DNA from: Gammaproteobacteria bacterium
GTDB taxonomy: Bacteria > Pseudomonadota > Gammaproteobacteria > GRL18
Direction of reading: 5' to 3'
NCBI GenBank assembly: GCA_016744375.1
Contig: JADGEM010000023.1
Location: forward strand, 1-61,683
DNA length: 61,683 bases
Part shown: positions 16,696 to 25,471 of the stretch, piece by piece
Numbering within the stretch: position 1 is the first letter of the stretch
Layout: each line of letters opens with the position of its first letter
The notes under the pieces: model-generated
The model's input: only the letters and a program-made list of their open reading frames with translations
Told to the model about the DNA's origin: nothing
The model's database searches: none
Made by a program: the position numbers and the translations under genes

Positions 16696-18081
16696 ATGAA
16701 TAGAACAAATAAAATTAATACAGCAAATCTACTTTTAGTTGCAGTCATCACTTTCATGGGCTTTTCAGTGGTCAATGCCAGTGAAAGAGTTCAGGAAGGT
16801 AAGATAATCCAGTGGTTCACCAGCAATGGCATGAAAGTGCTTTATCAGCGAGCAGAGAGTTTGCCGATGATTGACTTCAGGCTTATATTTGATGCCGGTG
16901 CTGCAAGAGATGGTCACTTCAAATCTGATAATGGCATAGTATTAGCGGGTCTGGCAAAATTGACCAATGGTTTGATTTTTGAAGGTACCTCAGAGTTAAG
17001 TGCCGATCAAATTGCTGAACAGTTTGCCGCTCTTGGAGTTGAGTATGGAAATGGCAGCTATCGGGATATGGCTATTGTCAATCTGCGCACTTTGAGCTAT
17101 GAACAGCAGCGAAATAGTGCTTTGGATTTATTGACACAGGTTTTATCCAACACTTCTTTTCCTGAAGAAGCACTGGCGCGTGAAAATGCCCGCATGCTGG
17201 TATCATTAGATTATGTCGATCAAACGCCTTCTAAAAAAGCGTCTCGCTTCTTCTATGAATCTTTGTATAAGAGTCATCCATATGGCACGCCACCCGGTGG
17301 CAACCGGGAGAGCCTGAAATTAATTCAGCGCAAAGATCTACTGGCATATTACCAACAATTTTATGTGGCAAAAAATGCAGTATTGGCAATCGTGGGTGAT
17401 TTAACTGAAGCACAGGCTCAGGTCTATGCGGAGAAAATTTCCAGTGCTTTTCCTGAAGGTGAAAAAGTAGAAAAATTGCCCTTTGCCAGCCAAAATTCAG
17501 AAGCTGTTGTTATCAGAAAAAATCATCCTTCCACACAGGCCACAGTGCTGATGGGCCAACCTGTTTTAAAGCGGGGTGATATAGATTTATACGCACTTTA
17601 TGTGGGTAATCATATACTGGGTGGTAGTGGTTTCAGTGCCCGTTTAATGAAAGAAGTGCGGGTAAAAAGAGGTTTAACTTATAGTATCGGCAGCTATTTA
17701 GTCCCCATGCATGCTCAGGGACCTTATCAGTTTAGTTTCACCACCAAAGAAAGTTCAACAAACGAGGCAATTAAGCTGGTTGAAGAAAACCTGAAAAGGT
17801 TTATTGAAGAGGGTCCAACTCAGGATGAGCTGGATGATGCAAAATTAAATATTACCGGCAGTTTTCCTTTGCGTCAGACCAGCAACAAAGATATTGTTGA
17901 AAATCTGGCGGTCATCGGTTTCTATGAATTGCCGCTGGATTATCTGGAGCAGTACAATGCTCATATTGAAGCAGTGACTCTAGAGCAAATTAAATCGGCT
18001 TATAAACGCCGTGTTCATCCAGAGAAAATGGTGACTATTATTGTTGGACCTGATGTTGAAGAAAAGACCAAAAAAGGCTAG
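16696..18081 (+). CDS. M16 family peptidase-like protein lacking the zinc motif
   Basis: A 461-residue M16-fold protein with a signal peptide (about residues 12-28, ending VNASERV). At the place of HxxEH it has GIVLAGLAKLTNGL, so it cannot bind zinc in the usual way. It retains M16 C-terminal features (GGSGFSARLMKEVRVKRGLTYS), which contribute Arg/Tyr residues to the partner. It is the expected non-catalytic subunit, not a decayed gene. Its end overlaps the start of rsmD. Confidence 0.92.
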   Translation: MNRTNKINTANLLLVAVITFMGFSVVNASERVQEGKIIQWFTSNGMKVLYQRAESLPMIDFRLIFDAGAARDGHFKSDNGIVLAGLAKLTNGLIFEGTSELSADQIAEQFAALGVEYGNGSYRDMAIVNLRTLSYEQQRNSALDLLTQVLSNTSFPEEALARENARMLVSLDYVDQTPSKKASRFFYESLYKSHPYGTPPGGNRESLKLIQRKDLLAYYQQFYVAKNAVLAIVGDLTEAQAQVYAEKISSAFPEGEKVEKLPFASQNSEAVVIRKNHPSTQATVLMGQPVLKRGDIDLYALYVGNHILGGSGFSARLMKEVRVKRGLTYSIGSYLVPMHAQGPYQFSFTTKESSTNEAIKLVEENLKRFIEEGPTQDELDDAKLNITGSFPLRQTSNKDIVENLAVIGFYELPLDYLEQYNAHIEAVTLEQIKSAYKRRVHPEKMVTIIVGPDVEEKTKKG

Positions 18082-18667
18082 CTCCTGTTCGGTAAAAAAT
18101 GGAAAAAATCTGCTCAGGATCATTGGTGGACAGTGGCGTGGACGCAAGCTGAATTTTGCTGATGGTGAAGGTCTGCGTCCAACCATGGACCGGGTGCGTG
18201 AAACGCTGTTCAACTGGTTGCAGTACGAAGTTGCCGGGGCTCGCTGTCTGGATCTGTTCAGTGGCAGTGGTGCCCTGGGCCTGGAGGCACTTTCACGCTA
18301 TGCAGGAGAGGTGGTCATGATTGATAAGAATCCCCATGCTGTTCGAATGATCCGACAAAACCTTGAATTGCTCAATGCTGATAATACTCAATTGATACAG
18401 ATGGATGCTTTGGATTACCTGCGGCAGGTTGCAGAATCTAATCCTCCTGAGCAATTTGATATTGTGTTTCTTGATCCACCTTTTAAGCAACAACTGGTGG
18501 CGACATTTTGTGAGCAACTGGCTATGGCAGATTGCTTATCTGATGGTGCTCTTATCTACATTGAAATTGAAAAAAATACCCAATTACCGCAACTACCTGA
18601 TGGCTGGGAACTTATCAAAGAAAAAAAAGCGGGCCAACTGGCTTATTGTTTAGTGCGAGTAACGTAG
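18053..18667 (+). CDS. rsmD: 16S rRNA (guanine966-N2)-methyltransferase RsmD
   Basis: A 204-residue protein from ATG 18053. It shows the RsmD N-terminal motif RIIGGQWRGRKL, then LRPTMDRVRETLFNWL, the SAM-binding LDLFSGSGALGLEALSR and the catalytic DIVFLDPPF. It methylates G966 of 16S rRNA. The start overlaps the M16 gene by 29 bases, suggesting translational coupling; TTG 18041 is an alternative start. In relatives coaD follows directly, but here about 10 kb intervenes. Confidence 0.93.
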   Translation: MLKKRPKKASSCSVKNGKNLLRIIGGQWRGRKLNFADGEGLRPTMDRVRETLFNWLQYEVAGARCLDLFSGSGALGLEALSRYAGEVVMIDKNPHAVRMIRQNLELLNADNTQLIQMDALDYLRQVAESNPPEQFDIVFLDPPFKQQLVATFCEQLAMADCLSDGALIYIEIEKNTQLPQLPDGWELIKEKKAGQLAYCLVRVT

Positions 18668-18784
18668 TTCGATTGTTGCTTTACTTTTGTATGGTCATTC
18701 TCTATATGTTAAAGTGAAAGGTCAAAAAAAGTATTACCTTTGTATATAGTATAGTTAGCGGATGATTTATTGATAAGAACCCAT

Positions 18785-19231
18785 ATGAGTTTAGAAAAAA
18801 CCAAACAAATGGTCAAAAATACGGATATTTTTTTCGATGCAACTGAGTCGCTTCGTGCTCATGGGATCTATCCCACAAGCCAGCGTTTAACTATTGCTAA
18901 CCGACTATTAATAAAGCATCAGCATCTGACAGCTGAACAGATTTATGAATCCATTCGTAACGATCAGATCAAGGTCTCTCAGGCAACGGTCTACAACACG
19001 CTTGGTCTCTTTGTGAGAAAAGGTCTGTTAAATGAAATTTTTGTTGATTCATCAAAGACTTTCTATGATACGAATATAAAGCCGCACCAACATTTTTATA
19101 ATGTTGATACTGGTCAGTTGACCGATATAAAAACACCACTGGATACTACTTTTATGCGAGGTGATTTACCACCTGATACTCTGATAGAATCAGTTGATGT
19201 TGTTGTCCGTATCAAAAAATATCCCATCTAA
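18785..19231 (+). CDS. Fur-family regulator, Irr/PerR type
   Basis: A 148-residue protein from ATG 18785 (a TTG at 18770 is possible). The winged helix covers YPTSQRLTIANRLL through VSQATVYNTLGLFVRKGLL. The dimerisation half keeps KPHQHFYNVDTGQLTDI, which resembles the haem/metal-responsive Irr proteins. Structural-zinc CXXC pairs are absent. It stands directly before a di-haem peroxidase gene with a Fur-family-like palindrome between them, so it probably senses peroxide, haem or iron and controls that gene. Irr versus PerR behaviour cannot be settled from sequence. Confidence 0.85.
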   Translation: MSLEKTKQMVKNTDIFFDATESLRAHGIYPTSQRLTIANRLLIKHQHLTAEQIYESIRNDQIKVSQATVYNTLGLFVRKGLLNEIFVDSSKTFYDTNIKPHQHFYNVDTGQLTDIKTPLDTTFMRGDLPPDTLIESVDVVVRIKKYPI

Positions 19232-19240
19232 ACGTTTTTT

Positions 19241-19300
19241 AATTCCAATATAATTATAACAATAAGTACTTATACTGATCTGCGTCATGTTATTGGAATT
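19241..19300. repeat. Inverted repeat AATTCCAATA ... TATTGGAATT
   Basis: Perfect 10-bp arms at 19241-19250 and 19291-19300 flank 40 bases of AT-rich sequence between the Fur-family gene and the peroxidase. The right arm abuts and partly overlaps the palindrome at 19298. It may be a looping pair of operator half-sites. Confidence 0.45.
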
Positions 19301-19314
19301 AGAATAATTCTAAT
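19298..19314. promoter_or_regulatory. PerR/Fur-family-like box upstream of the peroxidase
   Basis: ATTAGAATAATTCTAAT is a perfect 8-1-8 palindrome. Its inner 7-1-7 form TTAGAAT-A-ATTCTAA differs from the Bacillus PerR box TTATAATNATTATAA only at one symmetric position. It lies 64 bases before the peroxidase start and just after a Fur-family gene, so it is a strong candidate operator for that regulator. Confidence 0.7.
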
Positions 19315-19377
19315 ATTAACCCTGATAGTTTAAGGTTAACGATAGCCTGTTAATTAATTCTAAAATAGGAAATTGAT

Positions 19378-20373
19378 ATGAAAATAAAAGCAACGGTCCT
19401 TTCTTTACTCGCTGTATCTTCAATCGCAGCATCCTCATCAGTGATGGCAAAAGAACCGGTCCAACCGATCAGCCCAGTTAAAGAAATCAACCTGGCACAA
19501 GTGGAATTGGGTAAAAAACTTTTTTTTGATCCTCGCTTATCAAAATCTGGTTTTATTTCCTGCAATTCATGCCACAATTTAAGCATGGGGGGGACCGATA
19601 ACCTCAAAACATCAATCGGGCATAAATGGCAGCAAGGACCGATTAACTCACCAACGGTATTAAATTCAAGCCTTAATATTGCTCAATTCTGGGATGGCCG
19701 GGCTGCTGACCTAAAAGAGCAGGCAGGCGGTCCCATTGCAAATCCTGGAGAAATGGCTTCCACACATACGCTTGCACTTGATGTCTTGCAGTCTATACCC
19801 ACTTATAGGACAGAATTCTATCAAGTTTTTGGATCTGATAAGATTAATATCGATCAAGTGACACTGGCAATTGCTGAGTTTGAAAAAACTCTAGTCACAC
19901 CCAATTCACGTTTCGATCAGTGGCTGCTTGGAAATACAGATGCCATTACTGAGAGTGAATTAGCCGGATATAATTTGTTTAAGCAAGTGGGTTGCACAGC
20001 TTGTCATAATGGACAAGCCCTGGGTGGCGGATCATTCCAGAAAATGGGACTGGTAAAACCCTATAAAACAGCTAATAAAGCTGAAGGTCTTTCCGGTGTT
20101 ACCGGTAAAGATGTGGATCGTTTTAAATTCAAAGTACCCACACTGCGTAATGTAGAAATGACCTACCCTTACTTTCATGATGGTGAAGCAGCAACACTGA
20201 CCGAAGCTGTTGATGTTATGGGCAAACTACAACTGGGTAAACAGCTCTCTTCCACTGAAAATGCACAAATTGTTGCATTTCTTAAAACATTAACGGGAGA
20301 GCAGCCATCATTCACACTACCTATTTTGCCGCCTTCAGTTGATAAAACTCCCAGACCTAAGCCTTTTGAATAG
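19378..20373 (+). CDS. Di-haem cytochrome c peroxidase (CcpA/MauG family)
   Basis: A 331-residue periplasmic protein with a signal peptide (cleavage near VMAKEP) and two haem c motifs, CNSCH (about 62-66) and CTACH (about 207-211). Length and the sequence LGKKLFFDPRLSKSG match bacterial cytochrome c peroxidases, which reduce H2O2 with electrons from small cytochromes. AGG lies 7 bases before the ATG. Location after an Irr/PerR-type regulator and its candidate operator fits peroxide-responsive control. Confidence 0.93.
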   Translation: MKIKATVLSLLAVSSIAASSSVMAKEPVQPISPVKEINLAQVELGKKLFFDPRLSKSGFISCNSCHNLSMGGTDNLKTSIGHKWQQGPINSPTVLNSSLNIAQFWDGRAADLKEQAGGPIANPGEMASTHTLALDVLQSIPTYRTEFYQVFGSDKINIDQVTLAIAEFEKTLVTPNSRFDQWLLGNTDAITESELAGYNLFKQVGCTACHNGQALGGGSFQKMGLVKPYKTANKAEGLSGVTGKDVDRFKFKVPTLRNVEMTYPYFHDGEAATLTEAVDVMGKLQLGKQLSSTENAQIVAFLKTLTGEQPSFTLPILPPSVDKTPRPKPFE

Positions 20374-20840
20374 GGATATTGTCTGTCTTTATGGGGCAAC
20401 ACAATAGTGTTGTTCCTTTTACTAATCAGCGGTGTCTGCAGGGCAAAACTTTCTCGTCGAATTCGACTTTCATCTTCCCTAAAGGTCATATCTAAAGTTC
20501 AGTGTAATTGCATAATCCTTTTACCTTCAACAATATCTTTCCAGCCTTCTGCAGCACTAATCACGGTACTGACCCATAAGACTAAAATGCCTATTAATCC
20601 ATGCTTTTTGTGTCTTTCTATTCGATGATCTTTTATGGTGAAAAGTGTTCTGCTATACTTGGGCTCATTAAAAAGGCTTCCATTTACGTTAAATTAGCTA
20701 TTAGATCATGTAACTCACTGATGCTAATAGTTTTTTAACGATCTGGTCCTGGCTTTGCCGGAGGTCTTTGATTTTCATCGATACATTACGCGTATTCGGA
20801 TAGCATACTGATTCCGCGATTCATATGACATAAAAAAACT
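20374..20840. other. Intergenic region upstream of the complete ftsY
   Basis: No convincing gene in 467 bases. A short hairpin CAACAC-AATA-GTGTTG (20397-20412) followed by TTCCTTTT may weakly terminate the peroxidase transcript. A TGCTATACT stretch near 20650 could be a -10 element for ftsY, but I see no clear -35 box. An open frame at 20407-20628 has no recognisable protein character. Confidence 0.5.
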
Positions 20841-21812
20841 ATGGCCAGTTTCAAAAAAGATAACATTGGTTCAGATTCAAAGCAGTTCATAAAACAGGAT
20901 ATGTATTCACGGCTAAAGCGTGGACTTACCAAAACCCGTGACATTCTGAATACCGATGTAATGGAACTGGTACAGGGCCAACAGGAAATCGATGAGGACC
21001 TGTTGGAACAGTTTGAAGACCAGTTAATGATGGCCGACGTGGGTATCGAAGCTACTCAGTACATCAGCGCCCACCTGTCTGATGTTATGCAGGATAAAAA
21101 ACTCAATAGCAGTGAAGATATGTACCGCACCCTGCAATCCTCCATGAATGGCATTCTGGAAAAAAGCAACCGGCCCTTGTCTGTCGAACATGAAAAAAAA
21201 CCTTTTGTCATTTTAATGGTCGGCATCAATGGTGCGGGTAAAACCACGACTATCGGCAAACTGGCCCAGCAATTCAAGGATAGCGGACTAAGTGTCATGA
21301 TGGCGGCTGGCGATACCTTCCGCGCCGCAGCCGTAGAACAATTGCAGGAATGGGGGAAACGCCTTGATATTCCGGTCATCAGCCAGGGTAAGGGGGCAGA
21401 TGCTGCTTCTGTCATCTATGATGCACTGCAGTCCGCTCAATCACGTCAGGTTGATGTGTTAATCGCCGATACAGCGGGCCGTCTGCACACCCAGAACAAT
21501 CTGATGAATGAATTGGAAAAAATTAAAAGGGTCATGGCCAAACTTGACCCGACTGCACCACACGAAACCATGCTGGTGCTGGATGCAGGAACCGGTCAAA
21601 ATGCACTGGTACAAGCCAGGCATTTCAATGAAGCTATAGGCATCAGCGGTATCACCCTGACCAAGCTTGATGGCACTGCAAAAGGCGGTATTGTCTTTAG
21701 CATCGCGCAGCAATTGAAACTACCGATTCGTTACATCGGTGTTGGAGAGGCTGCTCAGGACTTACGGGTGTTCGACTCAAAGGAGTTCATAAAAGCACTA
21801 TTATCCCATTGA
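20841..21812 (+). CDS. ftsY: Signal recognition particle receptor FtsY (complete copy, away from ftsEX)
   Basis: A 323-residue NG-domain GTPase. The N-type helical bundle (about 20-105) is followed by G1 [10 protein letters not shown] (about 129), [12 protein letters not shown]3 [16 protein letters not shown] (about 210), G4 [10 protein letters not shown] (about 274) and the closing [13 protein letters not shown]. All GTPase motifs are intact, so it should serve as the cell's SRP receptor. The acidic N-terminal A domain is very short. The C terminus differs from the remnant at 14693 ([12 protein letters not shown] versus DDLRPFQAKEF), so it is not a simple duplicate. Base composition looks less AT-rich than its neighbours, which suggests gene transfer. 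Confidence 0.93.
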   Translation: MASFKKDNIGSDSKQFIKQDMYSRLKRGLTKTRDILNTDVMELVQGQQEIDEDLLEQFEDQLMMADVGIEATQYISAHLSDVMQDKKLNSSEDMYRTLQSSMNGILEKSNRPLSVEHEKKPFVILMVGINGAGKTTTIGKLAQQFKDSGLSVMMAAGDTFRAAAVEQLQEWGKRLDIPVISQGKGADAASVIYDALQSAQSRQVDVLIADTAGRLHTQNNLMNELEKIKRVMAKLDPTAPHETMLVLDAGTGQNALVQARHFNEAIGISGITLTKLDGTAKGGIVFSIAQQLKLPIRYIGVGEAAQDLRVFDSKEFIKALLSH

Positions 21813-21895
21813 GGATAAAATTATGTGAAAGATAATAAGAGTTATCCTGTTTGCCAGCACAGTTTTATCTATAATTGAAACAAAGGAGCCCGGCA

Positions 21896-22534
21896 ATGGA
21901 ATATTCTGTCCACATTGCAAATATTTTATACCTTTTTTCCTATAGCATGCGAGATATACTCTGGTTGCGTATTTTAACTATTGCTGCAGCATGTTTTATG
22001 CTTCCGTATTTTTACTTTCAGCCAGATCCGCTTTACCCGCCAATATTTTGGAATTTACTTTTCATGACACTTAATATTTTCTGGATTGTTCGATTATTGC
22101 TTGAGCGCAGGCCGGTAAAGTTGAGTGAAGATGAACAACGACTCTGCAAAATCGCTTTTCGCACTTTAACACCTCGTGAAATGAAAAAGATTCTTAAACT
22201 TTCCAGTTGGGAAGATGCCGAACCAGGTGAGTGTTTTGTCTCCAGAGACGAACCACTTGAAAGACTAATATTGATCTATTCAGGTAAGGCTGATGTCGAA
22301 TTAGATGGTAACAAAGTAAGTGAACTACATGCAGGACAGTTTATTGGAGAGCTAAGTTACTTTACTGATGAAGTCGCGGCCGCCAATGTTGTAGCAACTG
22401 AAGCGATTCGCTATGTGTCCTGGCCGAAAGATCGTTTAAAAAGTTATCTTGATAAAAATTCTGATCTTCGTGCAGCATTCCAAATTATTTTAGGGTCGGT
22501 GTTGGCAAAACGGCTTAAAGATACCTGGATATGA
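21896..22534 (+). CDS. Popeye-like membrane protein with cyclic-nucleotide-binding domain
   Basis: A 212-residue protein from ATG 21896, preceded by AAGGAG (21882-21887). The N-terminal third holds two or three membrane helices (about 20-65), then a cNMP-type jelly roll from about 85 to 200 with the turn LHAGQFIGELSYFT in the position of the phosphate-binding cassette. The layout of short membrane part plus cyclic-nucleotide domain matches the POPDC family; bacterial members are known but uncharacterised. It lies between ftsY and the DUF2760/Hsp70 operon with gaps on both sides. The ligand is unknown. Confidence 0.7.
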   Translation: MEYSVHIANILYLFSYSMRDILWLRILTIAAACFMLPYFYFQPDPLYPPIFWNLLFMTLNIFWIVRLLLERRPVKLSEDEQRLCKIAFRTLTPREMKKILKLSSWEDAEPGECFVSRDEPLERLILIYSGKADVELDGNKVSELHAGQFIGELSYFTDEVAAANVVATEAIRYVSWPKDRLKSYLDKNSDLRAAFQIILGSVLAKRLKDTWI

Positions 22535-22881
22535 ACTGCGATTAAAATTTCGCCTAATCAACCTTCGCTTTAGTATTTCCTAAGCCTGTATTTTGATACT
22601 ATTTGCTGCCTCGTCAAGGCCACATGTTTTGCCCAGGGCTAATTTGTTCTACCGCTAAGATTGCTGTTTTTTTTATTACAAAAAACAAGCAATAAGCCAT
22701 TGATTTTGTGTTTTAGAAGTAGTTTTAATTGAATATATCCAAATCAAAGGTTATAACAAGACTGTATATTAGCTACTGAGATAGAGTAAATTAGCCGTGA
22801 TGTTTTGCCCCTGGAATATGACACCTATCTTTTAATTATTAAGAGATGATTATTAAGAAATGATTATTAAGAGACTTAGCC
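22535..22881. other. Intergenic region before the DUF2760/Hsp70 operon
   Basis: No gene seen in 347 bases. The last part contains three tandem copies of a 14-bp unit and is likely the leader of the operon. Confidence 0.5.
22835..22875 (+). repeat. Three tandem copies of ATTATTAAGARATG
   Basis: Units at 22835, 22849 and 22863 (the last imperfect) end 6 bases before the DUF2760 start. Each unit contains a purine-rich AAGAGA or AAGAAA, and the last may serve as the ribosome binding site. Confidence 0.75.
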
Positions 22882-23580
22882 ATGAATTTTGATTTAACGC
22901 CACAATTGCCAGCCACATTTGATCTGACCCACATCGTGTTAGCAGGTATCGCCATAATCCTGTTTTTTGCATTTGTACTGAAACCCTCTAAACGTATTTT
23001 AGTTGATGCAGAAATGGATGATAGTACGACAGATGATACTCCCTCGGCAGGAGCCACTGATATTGAAGGTAAGACGATTGATTCCACAGCTGTTACTACT
23101 GCTAAAGAGTCATCAACTGTTAAAGAGTCATCAACTGTTAAAGAGTCATCAACTGTTAAAGAGTCATCAACGATTAAAGAGTCATCAACTATTAAACAGT
23201 CATCGCCAGAATCGGCCCTGCAGTTTTTGGGTTTACTACAGCAAGAAGCCCGATTAATTGATTTTGTACAAGAGGAAATTGGGGCCTACTCCGATGAGGA
23301 AGTCGGTGCGGCTGCCCGCGTAGTGCATGAGGGTAGCAAAAAAGCGATCAATGAATACTTTACCTTGAGCCCAATTCGAACAGAAGATGAAGAGAGCCGT
23401 GTTACTTTGGCAGAGGGTTTTAATGCGTCAGAAGTTAGATTAACGGGTAATGTTGTTGGTGCGGCACCTTTTACGGGAACGCTTATCCATCGTGGGTGGC
23501 GGGTGGCAGCAGTCAATCTACCTAAATTGTCTGCTGGGCATGATACCACTATCGTTGCAGCAGCTGAAGTAGAGTTATGA
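22882..23580 (+). CDS. DUF2760 protein with one membrane helix and a repeat linker
   Basis: A 232-residue protein. One N-terminal helix (about 14-32), then a linker with about five copies of the hexapeptide ESSTVK/ESSTIK (about 75-109), then the DUF2760 domain (about 112-232: ALQFLGLLQQEARLIDFVQEEIGAYSD and further). DUF2760 has no known function but is commonly found beside unusual Hsp70 genes, as here. Its stop overlaps the next gene by ATGA. A membrane tether or adaptor for the two Hsp70 proteins is a reasonable inference. The linker is coded by an 18-bp tandem repeat. Confidence 0.85.
   Translation: MNFDLTPQLPATFDLTHIVLAGIAIILFFAFVLKPSKRILVDAEMDDSTTDDTPSAGATDIEGKTIDSTAVTTAKESSTVKESSTVKESSTVKESSTIKESSTIKQSSPESALQFLGLLQQEARLIDFVQEEIGAYSDEEVGAAARVVHEGSKKAINEYFTLSPIRTEDEESRVTLAEGFNASEVRLTGNVVGAAPFTGTLIHRGWRVAAVNLPKLSAGHDTTIVAAAEVEL
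23104..23209 (+). repeat. 18-bp coding minisatellite in the DUF2760 gene
   Basis: Units of AAAGAGTCATCAACTGTT begin at 23104, 23122, 23140, 23158 and 23176, with a sixth degenerate unit to 23209. The period is a multiple of three, so copy-number change lengthens or shortens the linker without a frameshift. Confidence 0.95.
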
Positions 23581-25412
23581 GCCAGTATAGTATTGGGATT
23601 GACCTGGGAACAACCCATTGTGTTTTATCCTATCTTGATTTGCAGATGGCTGATGAGGCGGCGAAGGCCGATGCAATAAAACAGGAAGTGTTATCTATTC
23701 CCCAGTTAATAGCCCCTGGCAGTATAGATGAGCGGCTACAACTGCCGTCGTTCATCTATCAGTTCCATGAGTCGGAAGTTGCTTCAGGTGATTTAGCCTT
23801 ACCCTGGAATGGGGCGCCCAATCAATTGGTGGGAGAGTTGGCGAGGAATATGGGGAGCAAAACACCGATACGACTCATATCCAGTGCAAAGAGCTGGTTG
23901 TGCCATGGAGGGGTGGACCGTCGTTCAGCATTCCTGCCTTTAGAAAGCCCGGAAGAAGTGGGAAAAATATCACCTTTTGAGGCCACCGTTGCTTATCTGG
24001 AACACCTTAAATCGTCCTGGAATCACTCAAACAGCAATAATCCACTAGAAAATCAACAGGTTACAATTACGGTTCCTGCTTCATTTGATCCGGCTGCAAG
24101 GGAACTGACTGCCGAAGCTGCACGTGCAGTAGGGTTTCAGCATTTGACGCTTTTGGAAGAGCCTCAGGCAGCAGTTTATAGCTGGATTCATCAGGCAGGT
24201 AAAACATGGCGTGAGCAGGTAATGGTAGGCGATATCATCCTGGTGGTTGACATAGGTGGTGGCACAACGGATTTATCATTGATTGCAGTGACAGAAGATG
24301 AAGGCAAGCTCACCTTAAATCGTATTGCTGTCGGTGATCATATTTTGTTGGGTGGAGACAATATGGATTTAGCACTGGCCTATAGAATTAAGGCCAGGCT
24401 GGCGGAGCAGGGTAAAAAATTACAAGCCTGGCAAGTCATGGCTTTAACACATGGCTGCAGAGATGCTAAAGAGACCTTACTTGCTGATCCCAATGTGGAC
24501 TCTGTACCGCTAGTTGTACCCAGTAGAGGCTCCAGGTTAATGGGCGGTACACTAAGAGCCGAATTAACGAGACAAGACGTTGAGCAAACATTAATCGAAG
24601 GGTTCTTTCCACAGGTGTCCGTGGATGAACATCCTGTGCAGAATCCCCGAGTGGCATTAACTAAACTAGGGTTGCCCTATGCTCAAGATGCAGCGGTCAC
24701 CCGCCATCTGGCCGCATTTTTAAGTAAGCAGGTCGATGCTCTGGAAGCTATTGAAGGGTTTGAGGGTTCAGGTGGTTCCTTTATTAAACCAACCGCTATT
24801 TTATTTAATGGCGGTGTACTGAAAGCTCCTGTTTTAGCAAAAAAAATACTCAACATTATTAACCATTGGTTAACCAGTGATGGCGACGAAGCGGCTCGAT
24901 TATTAGAAGGGGCTGATCTGGATTTATCGGTAGCAAAGGGGGCTGCATATTATGGCTATGTCAGGCATGGTAAAGGAGTTCGAATTCGTGGTGGTATTGC
25001 TAATGCTTATTACATTGGCGTAGAGAGTTCGATGCCGGCAGTGCCAGGTATGGAGCCTCCTATGCAGGCCTTGTGTGTTGCCCCGTTTGGAATGGAGGAG
25101 GGGACAGATGTCATGATCGATAATGAAGAGTTCGGGTTAATTGTTGGCGAACCTGTCCGTTTTCGATTCTATGGATCTGCTACCCGACGGGACGATCAAT
25201 CTGGAGAAATGATGGAAGACTGGGATGATGGTGAATTAGAAGAGCTGCCTGAAATACAGGCAACGTTACCGATTGAAGGCCGTACAAAAGGTGAGATTGT
25301 ACCTGTTCATCTGGCCGCGGCAATCACTGAAGTTGGTACGCTCAGGCTCGAAGCGGTGCCAGTGAACGGCGATGAGCGTTGGAATGTCGAGCTAGATGTT
25401 AGAGACAGTTGA
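23577..25412 (+). CDS. Hsp70-family protein (short, without DUF3731)
   Basis: A 611-residue protein with an actin-fold nucleotide-binding domain: phosphate-1 motif GIDLGTTHCVLSY (about 5-17) and phosphate-2 motif VVDIGGGTTDLSLI (about 223). The C-terminal part ends in a beta-rich stretch (about 520-611) that could be a reduced substrate-binding domain. No DnaK-type helical lid is obvious. It starts within the DUF2760 stop (ATGA) and is followed 59 bases later by a second Hsp70. It resembles HscC/YegD-like proteins more than DnaK; its client is unknown. Confidence 0.88.
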   Translation: MSQYSIGIDLGTTHCVLSYLDLQMADEAAKADAIKQEVLSIPQLIAPGSIDERLQLPSFIYQFHESEVASGDLALPWNGAPNQLVGELARNMGSKTPIRLISSAKSWLCHGGVDRRSAFLPLESPEEVGKISPFEATVAYLEHLKSSWNHSNSNNPLENQQVTITVPASFDPAARELTAEAARAVGFQHLTLLEEPQAAVYSWIHQAGKTWREQVMVGDIILVVDIGGGTTDLSLIAVTEDEGKLTLNRIAVGDHILLGGDNMDLALAYRIKARLAEQGKKLQAWQVMALTHGCRDAKETLLADPNVDSVPLVVPSRGSRLMGGTLRAELTRQDVEQTLIEGFFPQVSVDEHPVQNPRVALTKLGLPYAQDAAVTRHLAAFLSKQVDALEAIEGFEGSGGSFIKPTAILFNGGVLKAPVLAKKILNIINHWLTSDGDEAARLLEGADLDLSVAKGAAYYGYVRHGKGVRIRGGIANAYYIGVESSMPAVPGMEPPMQALCVAPFGMEEGTDVMIDNEEFGLIVGEPVRFRFYGSATRRDDQSGEMMEDWDDGELEELPEIQATLPIEGRTKGEIVPVHLAAAITEVGTLRLEAVPVNGDERWNVELDVRDS

Positions 25413-25471
25413 TATTAGAATTAATGGTCATCAACAGCAAATAATGGCTGGTAGAAAATAAATGAGTAACA

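Noticed and set aside
16696..18081. Second M16 gene as a pseudogene because it lacks HxxEH
   Set aside because: Loss of the zinc motif is normal in the non-catalytic partner of M16 heterodimers, and the frame is full length.
20407..20628. Open frame between the peroxidase and ftsY
   Set aside because: Composition and lack of start signals suggest non-coding DNA.
23104..23209. CRISPR array
   Set aside because: The repeats are contiguous 18-bp units with no spacers and lie inside a coding frame.
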